From the NCBI GenBank assembly GCA_934045075.1, contig OW203722.1, positions 9,021,303-9,085,302 on the forward strand: a DNA stretch of 64,000 bases, in the 5' to 3' direction. The translations under genes and the position numbers were made by a program. Below the pieces are notes generated by a model. It was not told where the DNA came from. It made no database searches and worked only from the letters and a program-made list of their open reading frames with translations. Source of the DNA: Yponomeuta sedellus. Lineage: Eukaryota > Arthropoda > Insecta > Lepidoptera > Yponomeutidae. This document shows positions 22,450 through 32,654 of the stretch, one piece after another; position 1 is the stretch's first letter; each line of letters starts with the position of its first letter.

Positions 22450-24220
22450 CTGACGTTGTTTTCTAAGTTACGTACCTAAATGTACGGAAGGACGGGTGAT
22501 CGTGCTCTTTCACTATAAGGGGGGAAATTTCGCGTCAGGCAGATCGTATGTCTGGGGATGGCCAGTCCGACTGCTGATTGTGAGGCGCTATTTGATGTGA
22601 AACATTTTGATTGCGTCATGCAGAAATTATATAGTTTGTCATACGCACGCAGAGTTGACATGTGCTCGCCACACATACATTTATTAAATTACAATACCTC
22701 TCACTATAATGCCGCCAATCCGTGGTATCTCGTATATTTTGTATATTGATATCATTGACAAGGCTGTGTTCTGCACTGGGACGTAGGTATACAACTTATA
22801 CGTTCTTTAAAGTCACTCGTATACAACGCAAACTAGTTTTATGTTAAACAAAATTAAAAGTTAGTTTTTTGTGTGGTCGCATGTTTAACTATTGTAACAA
22901 ATACACGTATATATTCAGATAAGAAATGTTCATAACCTACTAAAGTAGGTATGCTGGGTAAGCCCTTCAAATTAATGAACACAGTAACTGTTATGGTGAC
23001 AAATTTATGCGCGCACTATAAATAAAGCGGTAAGGGAATTACCAAGTTAATAGTCTTGAAGGGTTTAGCGACAATGTTTCGTTGGCAGCCACTCGCCTTT
23101 CGCTGTTGGAACAAGGCCTCGACACCTCGTCCGGTTCATAATTTATGTCCCGGGTCTCACCGCGAGGCACCAGCTGGTCCCCCCACTAAGTCACTGAAAC
23201 TTGCTGCCACAGCCACGTCTTATTATAATAATGTTTGTGTTCAAGCCAACGCGTATAATCTACTATTAAAAGTATAACAGCGCTCGTAGTGCAATGCCTG
23301 ACCAAATGTTAACAGCAATATGCTCAGCAATGTGAAACGTGCTGTTGCCTGTCGTGCTTTCGCAGGCGCCTTCGTTGACGCGATTAATAATTCCGCACAG
23401 CGACCGACGATTGTAATTCCTTATTACGAGATTAAGCGACAACTCCTTAATTATTATTCATGTTTCGCGTACCTTCGTTGTAAGAGGCAGTGCTTCCTTA
23501 ACGCGGTTCTGAGTTTTGTAATGGAAAAACTTTTTTTTAACTGCCGAAATCTCTAGGGTCGTCCATAAATAACTGCTGCTGCAAGCTGTTACGCACGGAC
23601 GGAAGTTTTGAGTTCTCTCGGATAAGGACGAGGGTCAGCAGGCACGTAGGTAATTATTTAAGAAAACAATGCAATAAAACGCTTTGTTAGGGTCTTAGGG
23701 GCCTTTTGCTTTCGCGTGGCTATTATTCTTTCGGAAAAAATAAAACAGGAAAAATGTTGCAACAGAAATTTAAAACAAGTTATGAATTGGTTTATGATCT
23801 TACAGTGTCTCTGATAACTTATGAGGCTATTCGCCATTTCACGGCTGGATAAAAACACGACAATACCATGTTGCAGAGATAAGCTTACAATATTTTTCAC
23901 TATGAAAACCCCAAATTAAAAGCAAACGATTAAACTGCAATGGAAAAGATAGGTCTGGCTTACCTATTCAAAGGTCGAACAGCGCTATCAGATGCGGACC
24001 GGAAGTGCTCTCTTTGAGTTATGGCCGACCACATCCGGAGGATGTATTTCCGATCTCGGTACTCCTGTACAAGGTATCGAGACTGGAGGTCCTCTCTTCC
24101 GAGAACAGCAAAATAATAATAGTGCAATTTTGCGTAAAATTAAAAACCTTAAGTTTTCAGTTATTTATTGCATTATTTAAGTCCTTATTTAAGACCATCC
24201 TTCTCCAGCAAATATGTATC
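22450..24220. other. No recognised gene
   Basis: Short frames at 22476-22749, 23056-23277 and 23320-23556 lack domains. Nothing repeated noticed. Confidence 0.35.
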
Positions 24221-24221
24221 C

Positions 24222-24266
24222 TATATCGATATCAACCCTTGTATGTCGCCACTGCTGGGGCACGGT
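24222..24266 (-). repeat. 5S-SINE tail fragment
   Basis: TATATCGATATCAACCCTTG, then TATGTCGCCACTGCTGGGGC. About 45 bp of the 3' end only. Confidence 0.75.
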
Positions 24267-24357
24267 AACTATATATTCTGTTCTATATATCTTTATTTTA
24301 TTCTGTAAGCTTAAACTGAAAAATGTTTATTTAATACAAGATATGAATTATTATAAC

Positions 24358-24490
24358 AATAGCTGATGCCCTGACTTTGTCTACGCAGGATCAGTGCAGG
24401 GTGCATTACCGAGATCAAGTATCTTATGTCTCAATTCATGTTCATTTAAATCCGATAGATATAGATAGAAATTGTACCTAATACCAAGCA
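24358..24490 (+). repeat. Fragment of the ACTAGCTG-type interspersed repeat
   Basis: AGCTGATGCCCTGACTTTGT, CTACGCAGGATCAGTGCAGG and TCTTATGTCTCAATTCATGT match the first part of the repeat at 28860-29045. Confidence 0.5.
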
Positions 24491-24491
24491 A

Positions 24492-25735
24492 GGTGTCAAA
24501 AAAAATCTACAGCAAAAATACCAGTAGTTTCTTGACCTGGTGCTTGCATGGTCCGCAATGCAATGGTCAGTTAATCACCCAATAAATCATAACTAATCAG
24601 CGTATACAGGGAGGATAAACTTTCGCGCCCCGTTAATGTTTTTGAATATTATCGTTCGGGGCACTGTAAATTAGCGGCTTTCTGTGCCATGTATTTGGCA
24701 CAATAAATGATGTTTTTCGATACCTGATTCTGTAGACTTATTTCTATGTTGATGACAGTTGTGACGTTAGACTCTTGGGCATACGCACATAAGCGTGTCT
24801 TTAAGTGTGACTTCTATACTTAGATTTTCTAGCTAACTAATTTGTTTTCAGTTCCATTGTACTGACCTGTATTAGAAAGGCATAAGTGTACAAATGTCTG
24901 TTTCACTGATAAAAGCTTTTACTATTTGGATCACCGCACACACGTCTGGAATGAGCGACGGGCTTATATTGTAACATCCACTTGTGTGTATTTTTTTGCT
25001 TTTTTAATAGATTTGATAAAAGTCAATTTTACTGTTGCATTTAATAAGTCGATAACTACTTTATATTTTGTTAATAAAATCATTAAATCACTCGTATATA
25101 TTATTTTTACGGTACTCTCCGCATCAACGCGAGTTACCGGGAAGAAAATACTATCTAGTATTAAGCTCGCTTTAGTACATTTTTTAGTGTAATAAAACAT
25201 TTTGATTCATAGATTGATTCATTCATTCATATCTAATTTCCAAAAAAAGGTTTTTATTGAATATTTGTCTTGTTGTAAATTGGATGTTTGTCCTTTTGAT
25301 TCTGGACGGTATACAATAACGTTCTATAATTTCTTATTATGTTTGCACTCACCTCGTCTTCATATTATTTCAATAACCATTTAAAACGCTTCTTCGCTAT
25401 TATGATGTTAAAATGCTTCCTAGCTGGGGATAGGTATGTAGATTCATTTTTACATAGAATACTTAAGCCACCGTTAATATTTAATTTTCTTTTCCGCCAC
25501 GGCTCATGGCTCCCGCTGAAACAAATCTCATAAATATGTATGTCATGTTTCGTTGAAACTCGCTTTCCAAGCTTAACTCAATTACAATACCTATTAAGTT
25601 ATAAGGAGAAGCACTTAGAACGTTTCTTCAGATTAAACTTATCTATCAAGCTATCGAAGGAAGAAAAGATCAAATGGAGTCAATAATAAGAACAAAGACA
25701 AGAATTATATTTAGTCGTGACCTTCTCTCTGACGT
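24492..25735. other. No recognised feature
   Basis: AT-rich. The opposing reading frames at about 24926-25200 overlap on both strands and carry no domain. Confidence 0.35.
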
Positions 25736-25737
25736 CA

Positions 25738-25876
25738 GTTAAATACCTATTTAGAGGCTAAAAATTCCACCCATGCTCCAAACCCGCGACCTCTGGCTAA
25801 CCGTGCCAGCGCTCTTTCCAACTGAGCCAATGGACGTAGTTGTCCTTAGCACGGGTTAGTGCATTAAAAATAATAT
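25738..25876. mobile_element. Rearranged family R tRNA-SINE (head and tail in opposite orientation)
   Basis: 25745-25835 carries the tRNA-like head on the minus strand (CCTATTTAGAGGCTAAAAAT, then AACCCGCGACCTCTGGCTAA). 25841-25876 carries the element's tail, TTGTCCTTAGCACGGGTTAG, on the plus strand. In the intact copy at 54659-54879 the two lie in the same orientation, so one part has inverted. The same inverted junction appears at 26512. Confidence 0.65.
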
Positions 25877-26122
25877 AGTGAGTTAAATAGCTTAATATTT
25901 ATTGTGTGTAGGTAAAGCAGTCTCTGCTCAAGATGATGTAGGCGTTTACATTATTTCGATAACTAAACAATGTATTTGGAGTTGTTTTGTTCAGTTGCTA
26001 TTCCATAATAATCTAAAATATGAAATGGACACCAAGGTTACATTAATGAAGTCGCAATATCTGCGTTACTTAAGCATACAAAAAACTTGACTCATGGAAA
26101 ACGTCTTACACGGATGTAGATA

Positions 26123-26282
26123 GATAGATAGACAAAACTTTATTGTACAATAAAGTGGATATTACATAGATATTTCTTATCCTAAGGGGGATGAGATATT
26201 TAAGGATATTTGAGATGTCTAAGAGATATTTCTTAATCTGTCCTGCGGCCTTATCACTAAAAGTGATCTCTTTCAGACAATC
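26123..26282 (-). mobile_element. CR1/Jockey-type LINE 3' end with internal duplication
   Basis: TAGATAGATAGATAGAC tail, then CTTTATTGTACAATAAAGTG, ATTTCTTATCCTAAGGGGGA, and later GCGGCCTTATCACTAAAAGT, GATCTCTTTCAGAC. The AGATATTTCTTA block occurs twice (about 26168 and 26223), unlike other copies, so there is a local duplication or insertion. Confidence 0.7.
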
Positions 26283-26511
26283 TGCATGTGTGTATCACTT
26301 AAGATTAAGCACGAACTTTAAACGAATGATTTGTCTATTGTTGGATAAGCTCCAAAAAAACCAAGTCCATTTAAATAGAGAGTATATAAGTTCTGTAAGG
26401 CGTTGTGTCAAATAAATTATATGGGCACTATTTAACGATACAAAACGCACAGTCTTCGTTAAGTCCTTAATTATTATTATTTGCCTGTAAACTTTTTTGA
26501 TTATTTATTTC

Positions 26512-26586
26512 ACCTATTTAGAGGCTAAAAAAATTTTTAAATTTGTTCCTTAGCACGGGTTAGTGCATTAAAAATAAAAATAATGT
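26512..26586. repeat. Short family R SINE derivative with inverted junction
   Basis: CCTATTTAGAGGCTAAAAAA (minus orientation of the SINE) runs through an AT linker into TTCCTTAGCACGGGTTAGTG (plus orientation). It is missing the tRNA part that lies between these segments at 25738-25876. Confidence 0.6.
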
Positions 26587-26646
26587 ATTTATTTCACGTT
26601 AAAATATTTAAATTTCCTTGTTGAAATATTTTAACGTGAAATAAAT
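26587..26646. repeat. Perfect hairpin, 23-bp arms, 14-nt loop
   Basis: The arm at 26587-26609 (ATTTATTTCACGTTAAAATA...) is exactly complementary to 26624-26646. It directly follows the SINE remnant at 26512-26586. No gene context. Confidence 0.9.
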
Positions 26647-26817
26647 TAGTTTATCACCTTATCAGTAAACTAAGATCAGTAGTTTCATCAGCTTAACAAA
26701 AATAACCCTTAGCTGAGTGTGACCTATGTAAGCAAATTACTTTTAATGTTTTAAGAAAAACTAAATATTGACTTTCACCATAACAAAAGGAAAATCGTCG
26801 TGTAACAAAAGGAAAAT

Positions 26818-26868
26818 GCATTAAACAACCATTTGAATGGGTTCAACATTCAAATGGTTGTTTAATGC
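26818..26868. repeat. Perfect hairpin, 22-bp arms, 7-nt loop
   Basis: GCATTAAACAACCATTTGAA... at 26818-26839 is exactly complementary to 26847-26868. Just upstream the word AACAAAAGGAAAAT appears twice (about 26783 and 26805). Confidence 0.9.
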
Positions 26869-27067
26869 AAATGAGACGAAAAACCGATCAATAAATGAAC
26901 GCGCGAGGTGAAAATCTCAACTGTGGATTGAGAAGGGCAAGTGACTCTCATTTGGACCCAACAGCGAAAGGGCGGGGGCAATCAGTCTCCCGGTTGAGAC
27001 ATTTGACTTATTTACGGTAATAGATCGATCTCCAGAAGAACTGCCTCAGAAGTTATATTTATTATTG

Positions 27068-27575
27068 TACTAGCTGACCCAGCGAACCTCGTACCGACTA
27101 ACAGTCGATACTTTTTTTTTTTCTCCGTAACTCTCGTGGAATATTCCACTTCAAGGAATATTCTAAAAAAAGAATTTGCGAAATCGACTCGAGATTTGCG
27201 CTTACCAACACATTCAGCGATTTATTTTTTATATTATAGAGATAAGAAGACTTTTTTTTATTTCTAAACTATTCGTCATAGATACATAAATGTATTAAGT
27301 ACTGTCTGTCCGGGCGAACTTCGTGGCGTCACATAAACCATTTACACGTTTTTAGCAACGCAATAAATAAATATCTCAAAGCTTGGCTTGAAAAAAGTTT
27401 GTGACATTAAAATGTTATTCCACGGGAACGGGTTACCAGGATATCAAATCCTACGTCTCAATTCAGGTCTTTGTTTATTTGTCAGTACATGTTTCATGTA
27501 ATTCCGTTTAGCCGTTGAGTAACAAACGACTAAAAGTCCAACACCTTCACAAACTTTCACATTCATAATATTAAA
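27068..27575 (+). repeat. Unclassified ACTAGCTGACCC...TTCATAATATT interspersed repeat
   Basis: Start TACTAGCTGACCCAGCGAAC, end CGTTTAGCCGTTGAGTAACA, then ACTTTCACATTCATAATATT. Same end structure as 16885 and 32330 but about 500 bp long, so either a longer family member or one with an insertion. Confidence 0.55.
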
Positions 27576-27583
27576 TAGGTATA

Positions 27584-27781
27584 ACATAACATTTACATAC
27601 AGGCTTTTGCTTCTGGCCCCACACTAGGAAACAGCGCATTGCTTCTGGCCCCACACTAGGAAACAGCGACATAACAAACATGTAAACATCAAAGACCTGG
27701 GTTTTTTTTTGTTCCTAGCCGGGCTTCGAACCCGGGACCTCTTGCATGGAAGGCAGATGCACTACCGCTGCGCCACCGAAG
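27584..27781 (-). mobile_element. tRNA-headed SINE (family G), copy 2, with internal tandem duplication
   Basis: Head GGCGCAGCGGTAGTGCATCT and box B GGTCCCGGGTTCGAAGCCCG on the minus strand. The body unit TTGCTTCTGGCCCCACACTA plus GGAAACAGCG appears twice in succession at about 27607-27668, a duplication absent from the other copies. Confidence 0.8.
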
Positions 27782-27814
27782 TTCTCAATATACATAGGTA
27801 GGAATGTAAAAGGT

Positions 27815-27905
27815 TTTATTAGTCCACTGCTAGACTTAGCCCTCCCCTAATGAGCGCAAGGTTGTGCCATCATTGGGGGGTAATGCACATAAAACCTGAA
27901 GAAGA
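27815..27905 (-). repeat. Fragment of RTE-partner element (family B)
   Basis: TTAGTCCACTGCTAGACTTA, GCCCTCCCCTAATGAGCGCA, CATTGGGGGGTAATGCACAT. The minus-strand tail is followed by a plus-strand CCTGAAGAAGAA at the other end, suggesting a small rearrangement. Confidence 0.65.
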
Positions 27906-28044
27906 ATGTAAAAGAAGACATATTTTATTAGTAATCGATAAATATTTAAGTATATATTGAAACGAGCTAACGTAGCCAGCATACTAGACCTTCCCAGAAG
28001 CAGCGATGATCTACGCGCAGTTTTTCATATGTAGTCGTTTAGTT

Positions 28045-28409
28045 ATATCGTTATCAACCCTTGTATGTCCCCACTGCTGGGGCACGGGTCTCTTCCTGCA
28101 TCGCAGGAAGGTTAGGCCATACTCCACCACGGGGGCCAAGTCCGGGTTGGTGGAGGATTGTAAGACAGTGGCGGGCCTTACTGTCAGAAGTCATCAAGCC
28201 GCCCATAAGGCCTCTGACATGGCTTAACGACTGCCATTATATGACAGCCGGCACCAACGGCTTAACGTGCCTTGCGAAGCACGGAAGCGCTCGGAAAAAA
28301 CGACGACTCGACGGGACGCTCACCCATCCCGTACCTGACCGCGCCTGTTGTTGCTTAACCAAGTGATTGATTCCAATCACTCGGTTCGCCTAGGCCACGA
28401 GCGCTTCCG
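28045..28409 (-). mobile_element. 5S rRNA-derived SINE, near full length
   Basis: Plus strand from TATCGTTATCAACCCTTGTA to GGCCACGAGCGCTTCC. In the sense orientation it has GAAGCGCTCGTGGCCTAGGC, GGTTAAGCAACAACAGGCGC and GGTCAGGTACGGGATGGGTG. The usual GACGGTC...TAGTGGC stretch after box C is altered (CGTCGAGTCGTCG). The incidental frame 28061-28366 recurs in the copy at 6014. Confidence 0.85.
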
Positions 28410-28859
28410 TTTTCCGTCTTCCGAGCGTTTAGTTATATACTATATGTAAAAGAATGAGTGTTTATGTAATGTGGATGTGTATTCACGTGTGACTGATAAC
28501 GCTAACATTATATTTTTTCCGCTTATTATGATTTGATCCACATATTGCCGCGCCCTGCGAGCCCTAACATCTCTATTTAGGAAAAACTGATAATTGCAAG
28601 AGGGGATGGCATCATCGCTGCAACATTTTGAGCTAAGACTGTGGCAAACGATACCTACCCAAAGGTATCAGGTAACGTAGTAAATTGACATTCAAAAAAA
28701 CAAAATGTAAATTCTTTACGTGGAAATAAATTATGGTCATCTGGGATACGAATTAAACGTCACGCACAAGTGAGTGTGATGTAAATGGTGACGTGAGCTC
28801 ACGATCGAATTAACCCTTTCATTGGTACACGAACTTCTTGCCAATGCCAATATGGTAAA

Positions 28860-29045
28860 TTAGCTGGTGCTCGCGACTTCGTCTGCGCAGGATTAGTTCA
28901 GACCGCGTTGGCGGGATACCAAGTAGCCTTTGTCTCAATTCAGATCTTTGTCTATCTGTACAAGATTCATGTAATTCCATTCAGCCATTATTGTCTAATT
29001 GAGTACTAACAATCATCTAAACTACTTGAAAAACATTGACATATG
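28860..29045 (+). repeat. ACTAGCTG-type interspersed repeat
   Basis: TTAGCTGGTGCTCGCGACTT, CGTCTGCGCAGGATTAGTTC, AGCCTTTGTCTCAATTCAGA, CATTCAGCCATTATTGTCTA. Related to 24358 and 27068. Confidence 0.55.
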
Positions 29046-29067
29046 CAATATTATATAGAAATAGACA

Positions 29068-29165
29068 GAATATTCTTTATCCCATGTTCACCAAGAATTA
29101 CATACGAGACTTAAATAATAACATAGTACACTACAATTGGCGGCCTTATTATAGTAGCATTATCA
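29068..29165 (-). mobile_element. LINE 3'-end fragment
   Basis: AGAATATTCTTTATCCCATG, then GTACACTACAATTGGCGGCC. Same type as 1572-1662. Confidence 0.55.
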
Positions 29166-29169
29166 ATGC

Positions 29170-29620
29170 TTAATATTAATAATATTTTTGCCTTTACCGA
29201 TAGTATGGGGTTAATATCCCCAAATAATAACTTGCATAAGCTGAAAATGCAAAATAAGATAAATCGACTTCAAAAAAAGACTAACCAAGAAGGAGGAATA
29301 GTGGAAGTCAGTAAATTTTTTCGATTGAATTTGCATGAATCCTAGAGTTTGGGAGCGGTGCTGAGAGCGAAAATTAAAGCACTCTAACTACCTGTTAAAC
29401 AAATATTTTTGAAAAAAAGATCATATTTTAATCAAAACTGAAACACTTGCTTGACAAATTTCTTACAGAAAACTCTTTAATAAAAAGCCATTAAAACTGA
29501 ATTTTGTATTAAGAATTTTGATTAAACGTTACCTCAGTCAAATTTAAGAAAATGGTTGCAAGTTGGATCGAACCATGTTGACATTTATGCGTGGGTAACC
29601 TTCTGTAGAAGTAGAATACC
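29170..29620. other. No recognised feature
   Basis: AT-rich unique sequence between a LINE end and a 5S-SINE. Confidence 0.35.
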
Positions 29621-29622
29621 CA

Positions 29623-29943
29623 CGAAGCGCTCCTGGCCTAGCCGAATCGAGTGATTGGAATCAATCACTTGAGTTAAGCAACAACATGCGCGGTCAGGTG
29701 CAGGATGGGTGACCGTCCGGTGACTACCGCTAGTGGCATTTTTCCGAGCGCTTCCGTGGTTCGCAAGGTACGTTAAGCCGTTGCTGCCGGCTGTCATGCA
29801 ATGGCAGTCGTTAAGCCATGTCAGAGGACTTATGGGCGGCTTGATAACTTCTGACAGTAAGGCCCGCCACTGTTTTACAATCCTCCACTAACACGGACTT
29901 GACCCGTGCCCCAGCAGTGGGGACATACAAGGGTTGATAACGA
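29623..29943 (+). mobile_element. 5S rRNA-derived SINE with well-preserved promoter
   Basis: Starts GAAGCGCTCCTGGCCTAGCC. It keeps TCAATCACTTGAGTTAAGCA, ACAACATGCGCGGTCAGGTG and CAGGATGGGTGACCGTCCGG. With GTTAAGCAAC placed at nucleotide 50 of the element, all three parts fall at the 5S rRNA coordinates. It ends GACATACAAGGGTTGATAAC. A small deletion near 29900 removes the GGAAGAG stem part seen in other copies. Confidence 0.87.
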
Positions 29944-30184
29944 ACCTTCTGTAAAATTTATTTTGTGTCTGACGAATTTAAAAGTTTAATGATGTAAGCT
30001 TCTTCTTAGCAAGGGAAAGTGGCTACCTACTAGTACTTGATGTCATTGTTTTCAGAGTACCCTTGAGTGTACTCGTATTCTGCACAAACAACAACAACGG
30101 TGTAATTACGTTTCTGACGTATGCAAAGTGCGAGCTTATATTTGCATTGAAAATTTTTGAACTAAAAGTTTCGTAAGCACAACA

Positions 30185-30446
30185 CATTGTAGACTTTTAG
30201 TCCGGATTTACTTACGGGTGTTGTTATATCGGAAAAGTCCGACCAGGTTTCGCTCCGATTCGCAGAGCTTAATCATGGTGAGCAGAGACGGAGCTCGGGT
30301 CGTCGGTTGCACACTGTGTGTGAGACGAGCAACCGACGACGCGAGCTCCGTCTCTGCTCACCATGATTAAGCTCTGCGAATCGGAGCGAAACCTGTCGGA
30401 CTTTTCCGATGTAACCACAAGTAAATCCGGACTAAAGTCTACAATG
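30185..30446. mobile_element. Near-perfect 262-bp palindromic (foldback) element
   Basis: Left arm 30185-30310 and right arm 30329-30446 are almost complementary along their whole length, around an 18-nt loop (30311-30328). Outer ends read CATTGTAGACTTTTAGTCCG and CGGACTAAAGTCTACAATG. Inner parts contain GACGGAGCTCGGGTCGTCGG and its partner. The left arm is shared with the MITE at 1314-1419. The transcript would form one long hairpin. No coding capacity; reading frame 30269-30568 only crosses it. Confidence 0.9.
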
Positions 30447-30919
30447 CATTGAAAATGATTACCGGATTTTACATAACTTTTTGGTCTTATGTTTGTTTTA
30501 CTTAGTTGTTTTTCTTTCTTATACCTAACTAGCGGGCCCAACAGACGTTGTCCTACATGCAGCGCCATCTGTAAGGCTGATTTGTGAATCTATACCATCC
30601 AGGGCGCCACCTTAACGTATACAAAATATTAAATCTGTCCAGCAGTTTAGAAGGAGTTCAGTAGGTACGACACGTATAGTAGAATTATATAAAGATAAAA
30701 AAGTACTAACATATTATAAATAGTTTAGGAATCGAGGCCCGCAGTTTTTTCCGTGCTTTCCCGAACTTCAAAGACTATATTTTGTTGATATAGTTACAAA
30801 TGTGAAGTTTTCAAATTTTGCCCGTATTTGTTGTGTAAGATGATATTACATGCCAAATTTCATAAAAATACCGTATGAATTTTGAATCCTTTGAGTGTCC
30901 AATAATACGTTTTTGTAGT

Positions 30920-31559
30920 TGTTGTTATAAACGCTTGTATGTCCCCACTTCTGGGACACGGGTCTCTTCCTGCATCGCAGGAAGGTTGTAACGGTGCAAA
31001 CCTCTTCACAAAATTATATTTCTTTTGCCATCTATCATTTTTAAATATTTAAATTATGTACGTCACACATTCTTCGATTTCCCTAATTTTTCACCACTAC
31101 TACTTTACGCTTTGACCAGATCTGACTTTTTACCTGCTTCTCCGTTTATCCGTTTTTATCCAGTTTTCTATTAATATTACTACAATATTATAACAAATAA
31201 AACCACACCTAAAGTCGTTCCAGAGTTTATTTATTATTATAAAACTTATACAACGTTCCAAGGTTAGGCCTTACTCCACCACGGGGGCCAAATCCGGGTT
31301 GGTGGAAGATTGTAAGACAGGCCTTACGGTCAGAAGTTATCAAGCCGCCCATAAGGCCTCTGACATGGCTTAGCGACTGCCATTGTATGACAGTCAGCAC
31401 CAACGGCTTAACGTGCCTTGCGAAGCATGGAAGCGCTCGGAAGAATGCCACTAGCGGTAGTCACGGGACGGTCACCCATCCTGCACCTGACCGCGCCTGT
31501 TGTTGCTTAACTCAAGTGATCGATTCCAATCACTCGGTTCGCCAGGCCACGAGCGCTTC
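30920..31559 (-). mobile_element. 5S-SINE split by a nested solo LTR
   Basis: 30920-30986 carries the SINE tail up to GCAGGAAGGT. The SINE resumes at 31261 with AGGTTAGGCCTTACTCC and runs to GGCCACGAGCGCTTC. Its promoter part on the minus strand is intact, with TTGAGTTAAGCAACAACAGG and GCAGGATGGGTGACCG. The SINE is therefore older than the LTR insertion. Confidence 0.87.
30987..31260. mobile_element. Solo LTR (274 bp) with TG...CA ends and 4-bp target duplication
   Basis: It starts TGTAACGGTGCAAACCTC and ends CAACGTTCCA. AGGT flanks both sides (30983-30986 and 31261-31264), and the interrupted SINE sequence is rebuilt when one AGGT is removed. It contains ACAAATAAAACC, a possible polyadenylation signal, near the end. 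A related LTR is at 35675-35966. The short direct repeat suggests a Ty3/gypsy-like element; no internal region is present. Orientation is uncertain. Confidence 0.8.
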
Positions 31560-32325
31560 ATGATATTACTTTCATAAAAATACCCTATGAATTTTAATTC
31601 CCTCGAGTGTCGAAATATACGTATTTTTTGCGGCGTAAACAACGGTAAGTTTTTTGCGTAAACTTAGAAGTTTCATTTTTTTACAGCGTCAAGAGTCTTG
31701 ACGTCAAGACTTGAGTATACTATTTTAATTTCAACTCGATATCACTACGCGTTTTCGTGATAAAGGGTCTTGTCAGTGCATCCTTCTGTCCGTCCGTCGC
31801 ACCGTCGATCCGTCTGCCTCTTCTATCTGTCTGTTGACCAGTTTTTCATTTCGCCGGCATAAGAAAGTGACTCGCCAAATCTTGGATTCTGACCCCGTAA
31901 TAAAGTGACTCACATATTCCAGTTTCCTGAAGTAATTTATAAAGATGGCTCATAATAAAAGAAGGTCCGCGTCTGGAGGCGCGGCCAGCACTGCGCGGGC
32001 ACGTCACAGATTGTGTTTATTATTTATGGCAAGTGCTCGACCCTAGCAATTTCGATGCGGAAGGAACTTTCCCTATGTCGTGAAAAATATAGAAGCCGAA
32101 GGTCATACTTGCATCTTCTCGAGACGTAGTGAAAACGTCTGATTTACTGACGAACTGAGAGCCATTGGGGTACAAACGATCACGATTGCAGACCACGAAC
32201 TGGCATACGCAGCGTAGGATGTACACTATCATTTTACACTATCACCAGGAGCAAAGAACTGAGACCATCTACCAGCAAATTTGAGGACATTAGGAAGTGA
32301 AGTACCTTGGTGGACTCCTATAATT
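31560..32325. other. No recognised feature
   Basis: Contains a pyrimidine-rich TCCGTCCGTCGCACCG section near 31780 and a short domain-free frame (32020-32232, minus). Confidence 0.35.
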
Positions 32326-32329
32326 ATTA

Positions 32330-32540
32330 TTTACTAGCTGTGCCCCGCGGTGTGCCCCGCGATTTATCGATTTTCCCATGGGAATAAGATATTTTTCCGC
32401 AGTAAAACCTAGCTATGTGTTAATGAAGGATGTCAGCTAACTCCATACAAAATTTTAATAAAATCGCTTCAGCCGTTTAAACGTGAAGAAGAAACCAACA
32501 TCACACTCACAAACTTTCGCTTCTATAATATTAGGGTCAG
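32330..32540 (+). repeat. ACTAGCTGTGCCCCGCG...CGCTTCTATAATATTA interspersed repeat
   Basis: TTACTAGCTGTGCCCCGCGG start, with TGTGCCCCGCG repeated once in tandem, then ATCGCTTCAGCCGTTTAAAC and ACTTTCGCTTCTATAATATT end. Same family as 16885. Confidence 0.65.
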
Positions 32541-32564
32541 TGGGCAGGGGTGGTAATTAAACCC

Positions 32565-32650
32565 ATAATTAAACCCCTTTCTTCTTCTCTCTCTCTCTGA
32601 GAGAAGGCCTGTGCCCTGCAGTTGAAAGTTTATAGGCTAAATAAAAAAAT
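32565..32650 (+). repeat. SINE body 3' end with poly-A
   Basis: TTCTTCTCTCTCTCTCTGAG, then AGAAGGCCTGTGCCCTGCAG and TTATAGGCTAAATAAAAAAA. Confidence 0.65.
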
Positions 32651-32654
32651 TGTA

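Noticed and set aside
29623..29740. Functional 5S rRNA gene
   Set aside because: Only the promoter region is 5S-like. The first 40 and last 20 nucleotides of 5S rRNA are not recognisable and the sequence continues into a repeated SINE body.
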